A DNA stretch of 64,000 nt, taken from contig NZ_CP092462.1 in the NCBI RefSeq assembly GCF_022387135.1, positions 5,098,501 through 5,162,500 on the forward strand, read 5' to 3'. Made by a program: the position numbers and the translations under genes. Positions 8,687 through 16,999 of the stretch are shown here, piece after piece. The notes below the pieces were generated by a model. It did not search any database and was not told the DNA's origin. It saw only the letters and a program-made list of their open reading frames with translations. Numbering within the stretch: position 1 is the stretch's first letter; each line of letters begins with the position of its first letter. Origin of the DNA: Comamonas sp. B21-038 (lineage in GTDB: Bacteria; Pseudomonadota; Gammaproteobacteria; Burkholderiales; Burkholderiaceae_C).

Positions 8687-9973
8687 ATGGCAATTTCTAC
8701 TGAATCGCGCTTTTTTGGGCTGGATCTGAACCAGCTCAAGGCCGATATTTTAAAAACCTGGCGCAGGGCGCCACAGTGGCCGCCGCTGTCATGGCTGCGG
8801 CCTGCGCAAACGCTGCGGCTGGTACCTGCTGAGGGCGCCCCCACCGTGGTGTGGGAAAGCGGCGAGCCGGTGCTTAAACCTGGGCGTGAGCCTGTGTTTT
8901 GGGCGTTGGAACTGCCCGAACACATGGTGCTGCGCAAGACGGTGGCCCTGCCTGCGCTGGATCCTCAGGATTGCGCCAGCGCTGCTGAATTGGAAGTGCA
9001 GGCGATCAGCCCTTTTGCTGCCGATGATCTTCTCTGGGGCTATACCGAGTTGAGCCGCAGCAGCAAGGGGGTCAAATTGCTCGTGGTCCTGGCTTCCCGA
9101 GCGCAGACCGAGCCCTATCTGCAGGCGCAGGTGGCCCAGCAGCTGCATCTGCAGACGCTCAAGGGCCAATCCAAGGCAGAGTCGTTGGAGCAGCCCGAAG
9201 TCTGGGTGTTTGCACCGGAACGCAGGCCGGTGGTGTTCCAGGGCTTTGGTGAGCAAGCCCGTTATGCACTGGGTCGCAAGCGGCTGTGGTGGAATGTCGC
9301 TGGGGTGGCGCTTGCTGTGCTGCTGCTCGCTGCGATTGCCGCGACTCCTACTGCACAGTTGCGAATGCGTGCGATTGAGGCCACCCATGCCTATGAGGGT
9401 ATGGCCGCCAAGACCGCCGATGTAGTCGCCAAACGCGATACGCTGATTCAGAGTGCCGACAAGGTCGCTGGTCTGTCGGAGCTGTTGGCCGAGCGCATTG
9501 ATGGGGTCCAGGTGCTCAGCATGCTGACCAATGTGTTGCCTGACGATACGGCCTTGCAATCAGCGCGTATCCAGGGCAGCAAGGTGACGATCTCCGGCTT
9601 GACTGAGAATGCCTCGGCCCTGATGCAAAAGCTCAGCAACCAAGATGGCGTCAAGGACGTGCGTGCGCCCAGCGCTGCCACCCGCATGGGTGGCGGTAAT
9701 AAAGAGAGTTTCACCATCGAGCTGGGGTTGGATGCCAAGGTTTTTGGCCCTAAGACGGTAGTGGAAGCCGCTGCTAAACCGCAGCCTGTAGAGCCTGCTG
9801 CTGGTGCGCCCGTTGGCGCGGATGCACCTCCAGCCCCGTTGCCCCTGCGCCTGTTCCTGCCGCCGCCGATGCCCCGGCAGCAGGTGCCGTCCCGGATTCT
9901 GCCCCACGCCCTGCGTCCCGAGCCACATTGGGTGGCAGTACGAAGCCGAGAGCCAGTTTGGGAGGATCCGTAA
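8687..9973 (+). CDS. gspL: T2SS inner-membrane protein GspL, C-terminus apparently frameshifted
   Basis: As it stands the gene encodes 428 residues. An actin-like cytoplasmic domain (about 1-200) binds GspE, a single membrane helix (VAGVALAVLLLAAIAA, about residue 210) follows, then a periplasmic ferredoxin-like domain and a Pro/Ala-rich tail. After residue about 384 the reading becomes Pro/Arg/Leu-rich and unlike the rest. If one base is added in the C-run 9834-9837, the frame continues as a Pro/Ala-rich tail with RATLGGS and RASLGGS and stops at 10006-10008. That stop overlaps the gspM ATG as ATGA, the junction used repeatedly in this operon. Sequencing error, a real truncating mutation and programmed slippage are all possible. 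Confidence 0.88.
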   Translation: MAISTESRFFGLDLNQLKADILKTWRRAPQWPPLSWLRPAQTLRLVPAEGAPTVVWESGEPVLKPGREPVFWALELPEHMVLRKTVALPALDPQDCASAAELEVQAISPFAADDLLWGYTELSRSSKGVKLLVVLASRAQTEPYLQAQVAQQLHLQTLKGQSKAESLEQPEVWVFAPERRPVVFQGFGEQARYALGRKRLWWNVAGVALAVLLLAAIAATPTAQLRMRAIEATHAYEGMAAKTADVVAKRDTLIQSADKVAGLSELLAERIDGVQVLSMLTNVLPDDTALQSARIQGSKVTISGLTENASALMQKLSNQDGVKDVRAPSAATRMGGGNKESFTIELGLDAKVFGPKTVVEAAAKPQPVEPAAGAPVGADAPPAPLPLRLFLPPPMPRQQVPSRILPHALRPEPHWVAVRSREPVWEDP

Positions 9974-10004
9974 CCCCTCCCGCTGAAGCTGGAGGGAAAC
10001 AGCC

Positions 10005-10571
10005 ATGATCGTGACCCGTCCCAACCGCAAAGAACTGCTGATCCTGGTTGCCACTGCATTGCTGGTGCTGCTGCCTTTGATCGGTCTTGGCACTTATGTC
10101 GCCAGCAAGCACCTTTGGGCGCAGGCCCGCCTATCGGAGTTTGAACCCCGTTATGCGCGACTGCGTGGCCTGGATCTGCAGCGCGAGGAGATCGACCAGT
10201 CGCTGGAACGTGCCCTGCAGATCCGCGCCGAGTATATTTACCCCGCGAACCAGGATGTGGCCCAGACGGGCAACGCGGTGCAACAGAAGGTGCGTAGCCT
10301 TCTGACCACGGCAGGGTTGACTGTGGTGAGCAGCCAGGTGCTGCCTGCCAAAGAAGAAAAAGGTTTTGACCGCATTCCTTTGTCGGTACGGGCCGAAGGG
10401 GATCTGCTTGCAGTGGACAGCGCCCTGGCTGTCTTGAATGAGCAACTGCCAGTGATGCTACTGGCCGACGTGGAAGTCAGAAACCAGGGCACTTTGCAAG
10501 TGATGAATGACAAGATGGCGCCTCGCCTGAGTCTCCAGATGACCTTGAGCGTGTTGAGGGAGCGTCCATGA
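10005..10571 (+). CDS. gspM: T2SS inner-membrane protein GspM
   Basis: The 188-residue bitopic protein partners GspL in the inner-membrane platform. A basic N-terminus (TRPNRKELL) precedes one membrane helix at about residues 10-30, then a periplasmic region with a heptad-like coil and a ferredoxin-like C-terminal domain. Sequence conservation in GspM is low, so the call leans on position between L and C and on topology. It overlaps the next gene as ATGA at 10568-10571 and sits just after the gspL frameshift region. Confidence 0.88.
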   Translation: MIVTRPNRKELLILVATALLVLLPLIGLGTYVASKHLWAQARLSEFEPRYARLRGLDLQREEIDQSLERALQIRAEYIYPANQDVAQTGNAVQQKVRSLLTTAGLTVVSSQVLPAKEEKGFDRIPLSVRAEGDLLAVDSALAVLNEQLPVMLLADVEVRNQGTLQVMNDKMAPRLSLQMTLSVLRERP

Positions 10572-11209
10572 AGCGCTATATAAGTGTCATTCTGATAGCT
10601 GCCAATATGGTGTTGGCCCTGGCTTTGGTCTGGATGTGGCTCAGTCCAAGTGGCGGGTTGAAAAATACCCATTGGGCGATGCCCCGAGGCCAGAAGTCCA
10701 ACCTGGATGGTATCGTGCCCCATTTGGGCAAGGCGCAGCCGATGGATCACAGCCAGTTTCTGGCGATGCTGGACCGCCCCTTGTTCTCCCCCACCCGCCG
10801 CCCGCCGCCTCCGCCTCCGGTAGCGGCCGCAGAAGCACCGCCCCCGCCTCCCGACTATCTGGCGGACGCGGTGCTGAGTGGTGTCTATCTCAGCGAGGAT
10901 GGCAAGACCGGCGGGATCATTATCAAGTTCCAGGGCAAGGACAAATCCTTGCCATTGCAGGGCTTGCTCGATGGCTGGACCCTGAGTTCGGTAGCGGAAA
11001 ACCGGGTGTATTTCACCCGCGCTGGCGTGACCAAGGAAATTGCCTTGCAAAAAGGCAAGCTGCAGCAAGGCTACGGTCCCGCGACAGAGACCAATGTGCC
11101 GCAAAGAGCTATGCCCGCCCAAATCGGGCAGCCGCCTGCAGGCACCGATACCCCACCACCGCGTCGCCGTGCAAGCCTCGGCGGCTCTACCGCTGCCCAG
11201 CGCCCCTGA
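10568..11209 (+). CDS. T2SS GspC-like (XpsN-type) clamp protein
   Basis: The 213-residue protein has an N-terminal membrane helix (about 5-25), a periplasmic segment with FLAMLDRPLFSPTRRPP (the start of a GspC homology region), a Pro-rich stretch, then DAVLSGVYLSEDG...LPLQGLLDGWTLSSVAENRVYFTRAG, which matches the GspC/XpsN HR beta-domain pattern. That domain contacts the secretin. There is no PDZ domain. Position directly before gspD is as in the Xanthomonas xps operon, where the gene is called xpsN. The C-terminus carries RRRASLGGS (11162-11188), shared with GspJ and the restored GspL tail. Confidence 0.85.
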   Translation: MKRYISVILIAANMVLALALVWMWLSPSGGLKNTHWAMPRGQKSNLDGIVPHLGKAQPMDHSQFLAMLDRPLFSPTRRPPPPPPVAAAEAPPPPPDYLADAVLSGVYLSEDGKTGGIIIKFQGKDKSLPLQGLLDGWTLSSVAENRVYFTRAGVTKEIALQKGKLQQGYGPATETNVPQRAMPAQIGQPPAGTDTPPPRRRASLGGSTAAQRP

Positions 11210-11252
11210 GCGTGGCAATCTCTATAAATAGATAGATCCTAGGGTTAGAACC

Positions 11253-13691
11253 ATGAAGTCTCCCGTATTTTTCAACACGGCGCTGGTAGTTGCACTGGGC
11301 CAGATCGGCATGCTGCTGCCGGCCCAGGCGCAAACTGCAGCACCGCTGCCTGCGGCACAGCCTGCAGCCCAAGTGGCTGGTCAGCCGCCTGTGCTGCAGG
11401 CGCCCAATATCCTCATCTCCCCCAAGATGGGTAGTGACGAGGAAGAGCAATCGACCGAGCCGCGGGTGATGCGCGGCACCGATAAGCTGCTGAACATTGA
11501 CCCGTCCGCACCGGTCACCGGTGGCGCGCCGGTCAGCTTCCGTTTCGAGGAAGCGCCAGTCGCCGAGGTGGTTCGCACGGTGATGGGCGATATTCTGAAG
11601 ATCGACTATGTGATGCACCCGCCGCTGCAGGGCACGGTGACTTTGACGACGCCCAAGCCGATCGATCCGGACAAGGCCGTCTTTCTGCTGGAAGCGGCCC
11701 TGCAGGCCAATGGTCTGGCGATGGTGCGCGATGCCCGCGGCACCTACCAGGTCGGCAAGCCAGAGGTGCTGCGCAGCCTGGTCGGCAATGTGCGCATCGC
11801 TGGTGCGCCGGGCAGCATGGCACCCGGCTACGGTGTGATCGTGGTGCCGCTGCAATACATTGGCGCCACCGAGATGTCCAACATCCTCAAGCCCATCATT
11901 CCGGCCGAAGCGTTGATCAAGGTCGACACCGTGCGCAACGTGCTGATCATGCAGGGTACGCGCACCCAGTCCGAAGGCTGGATGGAGATGGTCAAGACTT
12001 TTGACGTGGACCTGCTCAAGGGGATGTCGGTAGGCATCTACCCGCTGAAGCACGCCTCGATCGAAGAAGTCAGTGCGGCGCTGCAAATGGTCAATGGTGG
12101 CGGCGGCCAGGCTGCGCAAGGGCAGGGCGCTGCAGCGTCGGCGGGTATTGCGGGTGGAGCGGCCAGCGCTGCCGCGCAACGCCGTCCCGGCCAGGCAACC
12201 GGTGCTGCTGCCAGCGGTAGCGGCAATAACCAACTCAGCGGCAATGCGGCAGCGGCAGCTGCGCTGTTGACCTCGCTGGGCGATTCCAATCCCCTGTTCG
12301 GTGCTTTGCGGGTGCTGCCGATCCCGCGCCTCAATGCGCTGATGGTGATCACGCCACGCGCCTCCTACCTGGATGAGGCAGAGCGCTGGATTCGCCGCCT
12401 CGATGTGCCCGGCTACGGGGGCAGCGAGCCTGAACTGTATGTCTACCGCGTACAGAACGGCAATGCCAAGTACCTGGCCCAGGTGCTCAATGGCATCTTT
12501 GGTGGCCAGCAAGGTGCCGCCGGCAACATGACTTCCGGCGTAGCGCCCGGGCTGAACGGCGTCAACAACAATAACAACCGTTTGGGTGGTGGCTTCAACA
12601 ACTTTGGCGGTACGACGGGCTTTGCATCTGGTTTTGGCAATAACAACGCCAACCGCTTTGGCAACACCGGCAATGCCCAGCAGCAAGGGGGCACGCCCAC
12701 CATTACCGCTACCGCTATCGGTGATATCCGCGTCGTAGCTGATGAGTTCAACAACACGATCCTGGTTTGGTCCACGGGTTCGCAGTTCCGCAAGATCGAG
12801 GCGTCGCTCAAGCGCCTGGACGTCGCGCCTATCCAGGTGCTGATCGAGGCCAGCATCATTGAAGTGACTCTCAATGACAACCTGGAGTATGGGGTGGAGT
12901 GGTTATTCCGTAACAGTGGCATCGGAGGGCGCAATTTCTCGGGCACCGGCAGCCTTGGGTCGTTGAATAACACGACTCCCGGCACCATTGCTGCGGCAGC
13001 TGGCAACTTTACCTATTCGCTGTTTAACAGCGGGGGGGATATCGCCGCTCGCTTGAGTGCCGTTGCGGGGCAGGGACAGGTAAAGATGCTCTCCAGCCCC
13101 TCGGTGATGGTGATGGACAACCACCCCGCCTCCATTTCGGTGGGCGAGCAAATTCCGGTCAAGGTCAGCAGCACCATCACGTCGACCAGCTTTCTGTCAG
13201 ACAACTACCAGCTCAAGGACACGGGGGTGATCTTGAACGTCACGCCTTCCGTCAATTCCGGCAATATGGTCAGTCTGCAGATTGACCAGTCGGTCATCGA
13301 CAGTGCCGGCCTCGATTCCGCATCGCAACAGACCAAATTCTCTAACCGCCAGCTAACCAGTAAGCTGGCCGTGCGCTCGGGTGAATCCATCGTCATGGGT
13401 GGTTTGATCAGAGACCGCAACGAAGACTCCGACTCGGGCATCCCTTTGCTGAAAGACATCCCGATCATTGGCAAGGCCTTCAGCAGCACTGTTAGAAAAA
13501 CTGCGCGCACGGAACTTTTGCTCGTGATGACACCTCGTGTGGTACGTACTGATGTGGATGTGCGGGAAGTCAGTGAAGAGTTGCGTGACCGCCTGCGTGG
13601 GTTGAACGATGATGATCTGCTCATCCGCGCCAACAATGCCCCCGCCCCTGCATCCCGTGTTGTTCCGGTGCAACCGGTGCAGACGCAGTAA
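11253..13691 (+). CDS. gspD: T2SS outer-membrane secretin GspD
   Basis: At 812 residues this is the outer-membrane channel of the system. A Sec signal peptide ends near PAQAQ (residue 27). N0-N3 ring domains follow, then the secretin core, with VEWLF, the gate region, and the conserved LKDTGVILNVTPSV and GIPLLKDIPIIGKAF near the C-terminus. Two low-complexity inserts stand out: Ala/Gly/Gln-rich at about 280-335, and Asn/Gly-rich at about 430-490, both between N-domain units. No lipobox is present and the C-terminal S-domain is short, so how it is piloted is not clear; a small putative lipoprotein lies 27 bp downstream. Confidence 0.96.
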   Translation: MKSPVFFNTALVVALGQIGMLLPAQAQTAAPLPAAQPAAQVAGQPPVLQAPNILISPKMGSDEEEQSTEPRVMRGTDKLLNIDPSAPVTGGAPVSFRFEEAPVAEVVRTVMGDILKIDYVMHPPLQGTVTLTTPKPIDPDKAVFLLEAALQANGLAMVRDARGTYQVGKPEVLRSLVGNVRIAGAPGSMAPGYGVIVVPLQYIGATEMSNILKPIIPAEALIKVDTVRNVLIMQGTRTQSEGWMEMVKTFDVDLLKGMSVGIYPLKHASIEEVSAALQMVNGGGGQAAQGQGAAASAGIAGGAASAAAQRRPGQATGAAASGSGNNQLSGNAAAAAALLTSLGDSNPLFGALRVLPIPRLNALMVITPRASYLDEAERWIRRLDVPGYGGSEPELYVYRVQNGNAKYLAQVLNGIFGGQQGAAGNMTSGVAPGLNGVNNNNNRLGGGFNNFGGTTGFASGFGNNNANRFGNTGNAQQQGGTPTITATAIGDIRVVADEFNNTILVWSTGSQFRKIEASLKRLDVAPIQVLIEASIIEVTLNDNLEYGVEWLFRNSGIGGRNFSGTGSLGSLNNTTPGTIAAAAGNFTYSLFNSGGDIAARLSAVAGQGQVKMLSSPSVMVMDNHPASISVGEQIPVKVSSTITSTSFLSDNYQLKDTGVILNVTPSVNSGNMVSLQIDQSVIDSAGLDSASQQTKFSNRQLTSKLAVRSGESIVMGGLIRDRNEDSDSGIPLLKDIPIIGKAFSSTVRKTARTELLLVMTPRVVRTDVDVREVSEELRDRLRGLNDDDLLIRANNAPAPASRVVPVQPVQTQ

Positions 13692-13718
13692 AGAACCATG
13701 TTGTAGAGATACTGAGAA

Positions 13719-14135
13719 ATGACTTCTAACCTGATGATCCAATCCGCGAAAGCTTTGTTTGCAATCGGTGCTGCCGCCTCGATGGTGGCCTGCGCCAGCT
13801 TTCAGCCAGATACCCCCGAACAAGCTGTATTGAAGCGCTCGCAAGGCTATTGGGATGCTCGCCTCAAAGGTGATGCAGAAAAGACACGCAGCTATATGAA
13901 TGAGGCCTTTCGCCTGGCTGTAGATGAAAAGCTCTTTGCTAAAAACTACATGGCGACCTTTGCTGTCGCTGCTGAAGCACAGAAGGCCACTTGCGAGCCT
14001 GAAAAGTGCGAGGTCGGCGTGAATTTGAAGGTGAATCCTCCGATTCCCGGCCGAAAAATGGGTACCATTGACATGTATTCGAAGCAAACTTGGTTGCTCG
14101 AAGACGGTCGGTGGAACCTCTACCAAGCGCCTTGA
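13719..14135 (+). CDS. small putative lipoprotein downstream of the secretin
   Basis: The 138-residue product has an N-terminal hydrophobic segment ending SMVAC|ASF (Cys at residue 25), a plausible lipoprotein signal although Met at -3 is not ideal. The mature part looks like a small NTF2/SnoaL-like or DUF4440-like fold (YWDARLKGDAEKTRSYM early, DGRWNLYQ at the end), and has two further cysteines, CEPEKC. It is 27 bp after gspD on the same strand and before the strong promoter at 14222, so it belongs with the T2SS transcript. I do not recognise the family; a pilotin or accessory role is an inference from position alone. An in-frame ATG at 13734 is an alternative start. Confidence 0.8.
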   Translation: MTSNLMIQSAKALFAIGAAASMVACASFQPDTPEQAVLKRSQGYWDARLKGDAEKTRSYMNEAFRLAVDEKLFAKNYMATFAVAAEAQKATCEPEKCEVGVNLKVNPPIPGRKMGTIDMYSKQTWLLEDGRWNLYQAP

Positions 14136-14221
14136 TGCTGACAGGTGTGCGCGCGAGCCACTGTGCATGGTTGGTTGTTGTAAATTCTCAACAATCGACT
14201 AAAAAAAACAGGCTGCTAGCT

Positions 14222-14251
14222 TTGCATACCCCGTGAGCGCTATGCTATTAT
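14222..14251 (+). promoter_or_regulatory. strong sigma-70-type promoter of the surface protein gene
   Basis: TTGCAT at 14222-14227 and TATTAT at 14246-14251 are separated by 18 bases, a near-consensus pair within an AT-rich stretch unusual for this genome. The predicted transcript would have a leader of about 55 bases and a TGGAG ribosome site at 14301-14305, 7 bases before the ATG at 14313. It fits the highly expressed codon usage of the gene that follows. Confidence 0.6.
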
Positions 14252-14312
14252 TTCTTAGCGTAAACAATCGTGGTAGTTGCGCTGACTAACTTTTTTTAAC
14301 TGGAGTGTGTTT

Positions 14313-15833
14313 ATGAAGAAAAATGTTCTGGCACTGAGCATTGCTGCCATGATTGGTGGTTTTGCAGGCGCCGCTTCTGCTCAAGTGTTCCCTAACACCG
14401 GCATGACCCCCGCTACCGCTGCCACTCTGGAGCAGAGCGAAGGTGGCGCTGGCCACATCCTGGTGGTGCCTTACTTCACCTCGCAAAACGACAACATGTC
14501 CGTGTTCCACGTGGTGAACACCGACACCGTCAACGGCAAGGCTCTGAAGGTTCGTTTCCGTGGCGCTGCCAACTCTGACGATATCTTGGACTTCACCGTG
14601 TTCCTGTCGCCTGGCGACGTGTGGACTGGTTCGGTGCAAGGCAACGAGCAAGGCTCTACCTTCCTGACGAACGACAAGAGCTGCACCTTGCCTGACATCC
14701 GTGGTCAGCAAGTCCAGTTCGTGACCGACCGTCTGCCATCTGATGCAACCGCTGCTCAGACCAAGGAAGGCTACGTTGAAATCCTGAACATGGCTGACAT
14801 CAAGCCTAGCACTGATGAAAAGTCCATCTACTTTGCTACCAAGCACAAGAACGGCGTTGCACCTTGCACGTCTGAAGTTCTGGACCAAACTCTGAACATC
14901 AACCCGCTGAGCACCACCAGCGTGGCCGCAGCTTCTGCTCTGGGCTTCGATACCCCATCGGGTAAGCTGACTGCTGACTGGTACATCCTGAACGTGAACC
15001 AAACTACCACGTTCTCCGGTGCTGCTACCGCTATCGCTGCTACCGGTGGCAATGGCCGCGGTAACTTCGTGCTGTTCCCACAAGACGAAACCAACTCCGC
15101 AGCTACTTCGGGCAATGCAGCTTCGCTGACCGCTGACCCACTGCTGAAGGGCAACATCGTCAAGCCAGTGAACTTCGACTTCCCTGACCTGTCGACCCCT
15201 TACCTGGCTACCACTGCCAACCCAGAAGCCCAAGCTTCGCGTCTGACGCAAGCTGTGGCTAACAACGGTGTGTCGAACCAGTTCGCGCTGGACACGCTGA
15301 TTGCTGCCAAGACCGACTGGGTGCTGTCGATGCCTACCCGCCGTTACAGCGTGGGGGCTGACTACACGAAGAAGCCTACCGATGCAGCTTACCGTGTGTT
15401 CAACACCGGTGTGGTGGATCTGGCTTCTGCCCGTTACTTCACGCCAGAAAACACCTACGTGAACACCGCGAATGGCCTGATCTGCGCAAACACCAACGCG
15501 TACACCTTCTGGGATCGCGAAGAGACCTCCAAGCGCAACGGCGCTGTGATCTCTCCAAGCACCCTGAAGGGTCTGGACTTCTGCGGCGAAGTGAACGTGC
15601 TGTCGTTCAACGACGCAGCTGGTACCTCGGTGCTGGGTGCTTCCGTTGCTCGTACCAACGTGCAAGTTGGTTACGAAAACGGTTGGGGCGCTATCAGCTA
15701 CACCAAGGCTCTGCCAGTGGTGGGTTCTTCGTTCATCAAGCTGATGAACAGCGGTGGCGCAGCTAACGGCTTCAGCGGCACCTACGGTATCACCTGGCCT
15801 CACCGTTTCGCCAAGCCAGTGGCTGCTCAGTAA
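14313..15833 (+). CDS. abundant exported surface protein (S-layer/nanopod-type candidate)
   Basis: The 506-residue protein has a clean signal peptide (MKKNVLALSIAAMIGGFAGAASA, cleaved before QVFP). The mature part is Thr/Asn/Ala-rich with only four cysteines (near residues 130, 189, 391 and 429), which could form two disulfides, and no membrane anchor. Codon choice differs from its neighbours, with many GCT, GGT, CGT and ACC codons, the signature of very high expression. A dedicated promoter and a perfect terminator make it a monocistron. It resembles surface proteins I associate with Comamonadaceae, possibly including NpdA, the S-layer-like nanopod protein of Delftia; that link is from memory and unproven. 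Position right after the T2SS suggests secretion by that system. Confidence 0.85.
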   Translation: MKKNVLALSIAAMIGGFAGAASAQVFPNTGMTPATAATLEQSEGGAGHILVVPYFTSQNDNMSVFHVVNTDTVNGKALKVRFRGAANSDDILDFTVFLSPGDVWTGSVQGNEQGSTFLTNDKSCTLPDIRGQQVQFVTDRLPSDATAAQTKEGYVEILNMADIKPSTDEKSIYFATKHKNGVAPCTSEVLDQTLNINPLSTTSVAAASALGFDTPSGKLTADWYILNVNQTTTFSGAATAIAATGGNGRGNFVLFPQDETNSAATSGNAASLTADPLLKGNIVKPVNFDFPDLSTPYLATTANPEAQASRLTQAVANNGVSNQFALDTLIAAKTDWVLSMPTRRYSVGADYTKKPTDAAYRVFNTGVVDLASARYFTPENTYVNTANGLICANTNAYTFWDREETSKRNGAVISPSTLKGLDFCGEVNVLSFNDAAGTSVLGASVARTNVQVGYENGWGAISYTKALPVVGSSFIKLMNSGGAANGFSGTYGITWPHRFAKPVAAQ

Positions 15834-15868
15834 ATTTAGCGATAAGCTAAAGTTCTAGCCTAGACCGA

Positions 15869-15904
15869 AGGACAGAGAGTGATCTCTGTCCTTTTTTTCT
15901 TTTT
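15869..15904 (+). terminator. intrinsic terminator of the surface protein gene
   Basis: A perfect 10-bp stem (AGGACAGAGA and TCTCTGTCCT) with a GTGA loop is followed by a run of seven T and further T-rich sequence. It lies 36 bases after the stop codon at 15833. Confidence 0.93.
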
Positions 15905-15956
15905 GGATGATGCCGGATGCCCGTGCTTTTCGCTGGGGTTCATCCATGAATGATTC

Positions 15957-15974
15957 GCATAGCTTTTGCTATGC
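15957..15974. promoter_or_regulatory. small inverted repeat upstream of the PpiC gene
   Basis: GCATAGC, TTTT, GCTATGC forms a 7-bp inverted repeat 27 bases before the start at 16002. The right arm sequence GCTATGCT also occurs at the -10 region of the surface-protein promoter (14239-14246) with a similar T-rich sequence after it. It may be a promoter or operator element shared by the two genes; this is suggestive only. Confidence 0.3.
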
Positions 15975-16001
15975 TGCTTCTTTTGAGCTGAGGAATGCTA
16001 G

Positions 16002-16895
16002 ATGCGTAGTTGGTTGACATCTCTTGGAGCGGCAGCGGTACTCGGAGCCAGCAGTGTGGCCGTCATGGCACAGGCGGCAGATCCGGTGCTGATCGAAGGC
16101 CATGGTGTTGCAGTTCGTGAGAGTGACATCTTGAGCGATGCCAAGCGTATGCCGGAAGAAATGCGAGCCTCGTTCTTGGCCCGCAAGGAAAGCGTGGCCC
16201 AGATGGCTGATGCGATCTATGTTCGCCGGGTGTTGGCCTTGCGAGCGAGCCAGGAGCAGATGGACAAGCAGCCCGAGACAGCGGCGGCTGTCAGAATTGC
16301 GACGGACAAGGTGCTGTCAGACGCATACCTGGTGAAATTCGACAAGGACCATACACCTGATCAGAAGGTGGTCGATGCGCAAGTGAGCGCAGCTTACCTG
16401 GTCAACAAAGATAAGTACCAAGCGCCTGAGCAGGCGCATGTAGCACATATCTTGATTGCCAACCAGGACGATGCAAAGGCCAAGGCACAGATCGAGAAGC
16501 TGCGCCAAGAAGCGGCCTCCGGTGCCGATTTCGCCCAACTCGCCAAGACCAATTCCTCCGATGCAGGCTCGGCGCTCAAAGGCGGTGATCTGGGCCTGAT
16601 ACCCCGGGGTCAAACCGCTCCTGAATTTGAAACCGCTGCGTTTGCGCTCAGCAAGCCGGGCGAACTGAGCCCCGTAATCAAGACGCAGTTCGGCTACCAC
16701 ATCATCAAGCTGATCGAGAAGAAGCCTGCGCGTACGATGTCGTTGGAAGAGGTGAAGCCGCAACTGGAGAAGCAATTTGTCCAGCAGGCGATCCAGCAGG
16801 CGCGCAAGGCTGAGATTGAAAAGATCAACGAGAAGACCAAGGCCGACTCCGCCAATCTGGAGGCATTCTCTGCCAAGTTCGCGGCGCAAAAATAA
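16002..16895 (+). CDS. periplasmic PpiC-type (parvulin) peptidyl-prolyl isomerase
   Basis: This 297-residue protein has a signal peptide ending near AQAAD (residue 25), an N-terminal helical SurA/PrsA-like region and a parvulin domain at about 145-245. The domain shows AHVAHILI, the SGADFAQLAKTNSSD loop, GGDLGLIPRGQ and FGYHIIKL. A helical charged C-terminal segment follows. Such proteins assist folding of exported proteins in the periplasm. The gene follows the abundant surface protein but is separated from it by a terminator, so co-regulation would need its own promoter. GAGGAA at 15990-15995 supports the chosen ATG. Confidence 0.93.
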   Translation: MRSWLTSLGAAAVLGASSVAVMAQAADPVLIEGHGVAVRESDILSDAKRMPEEMRASFLARKESVAQMADAIYVRRVLALRASQEQMDKQPETAAAVRIATDKVLSDAYLVKFDKDHTPDQKVVDAQVSAAYLVNKDKYQAPEQAHVAHILIANQDDAKAKAQIEKLRQEAASGADFAQLAKTNSSDAGSALKGGDLGLIPRGQTAPEFETAAFALSKPGELSPVIKTQFGYHIIKLIEKKPARTMSLEEVKPQLEKQFVQQAIQQARKAEIEKINEKTKADSANLEAFSAKFAAQK

Positions 16896-16922
16896 TAGCC
16901 TTTGTTAAGGCAAGCAACAAAA

Positions 16923-16941
16923 GAGGAGGCCATGCCTCCTC
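16923..16941 (+). terminator. probable terminator after the PpiC gene
   Basis: GAGGAGGC, CAT, GCCTCCTC forms a perfect 8-bp stem 27 bases after the stop. The following T content (GACTTGTTTATG) is weak, so termination may be partial. Confidence 0.55.
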
Positions 16942-16999
16942 GACTTGTTTATGTCATGCTGATAGGCTCGGCTCGCTCACAGATAGGCTCTCCCCGTCC

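Noticed and set aside
9838..10008. A separate small gene at the end of gspL instead of a frameshift.
   Set aside because: The frame has no start codon or ribosome site of its own at its beginning, and reads as a smooth continuation of GspL.
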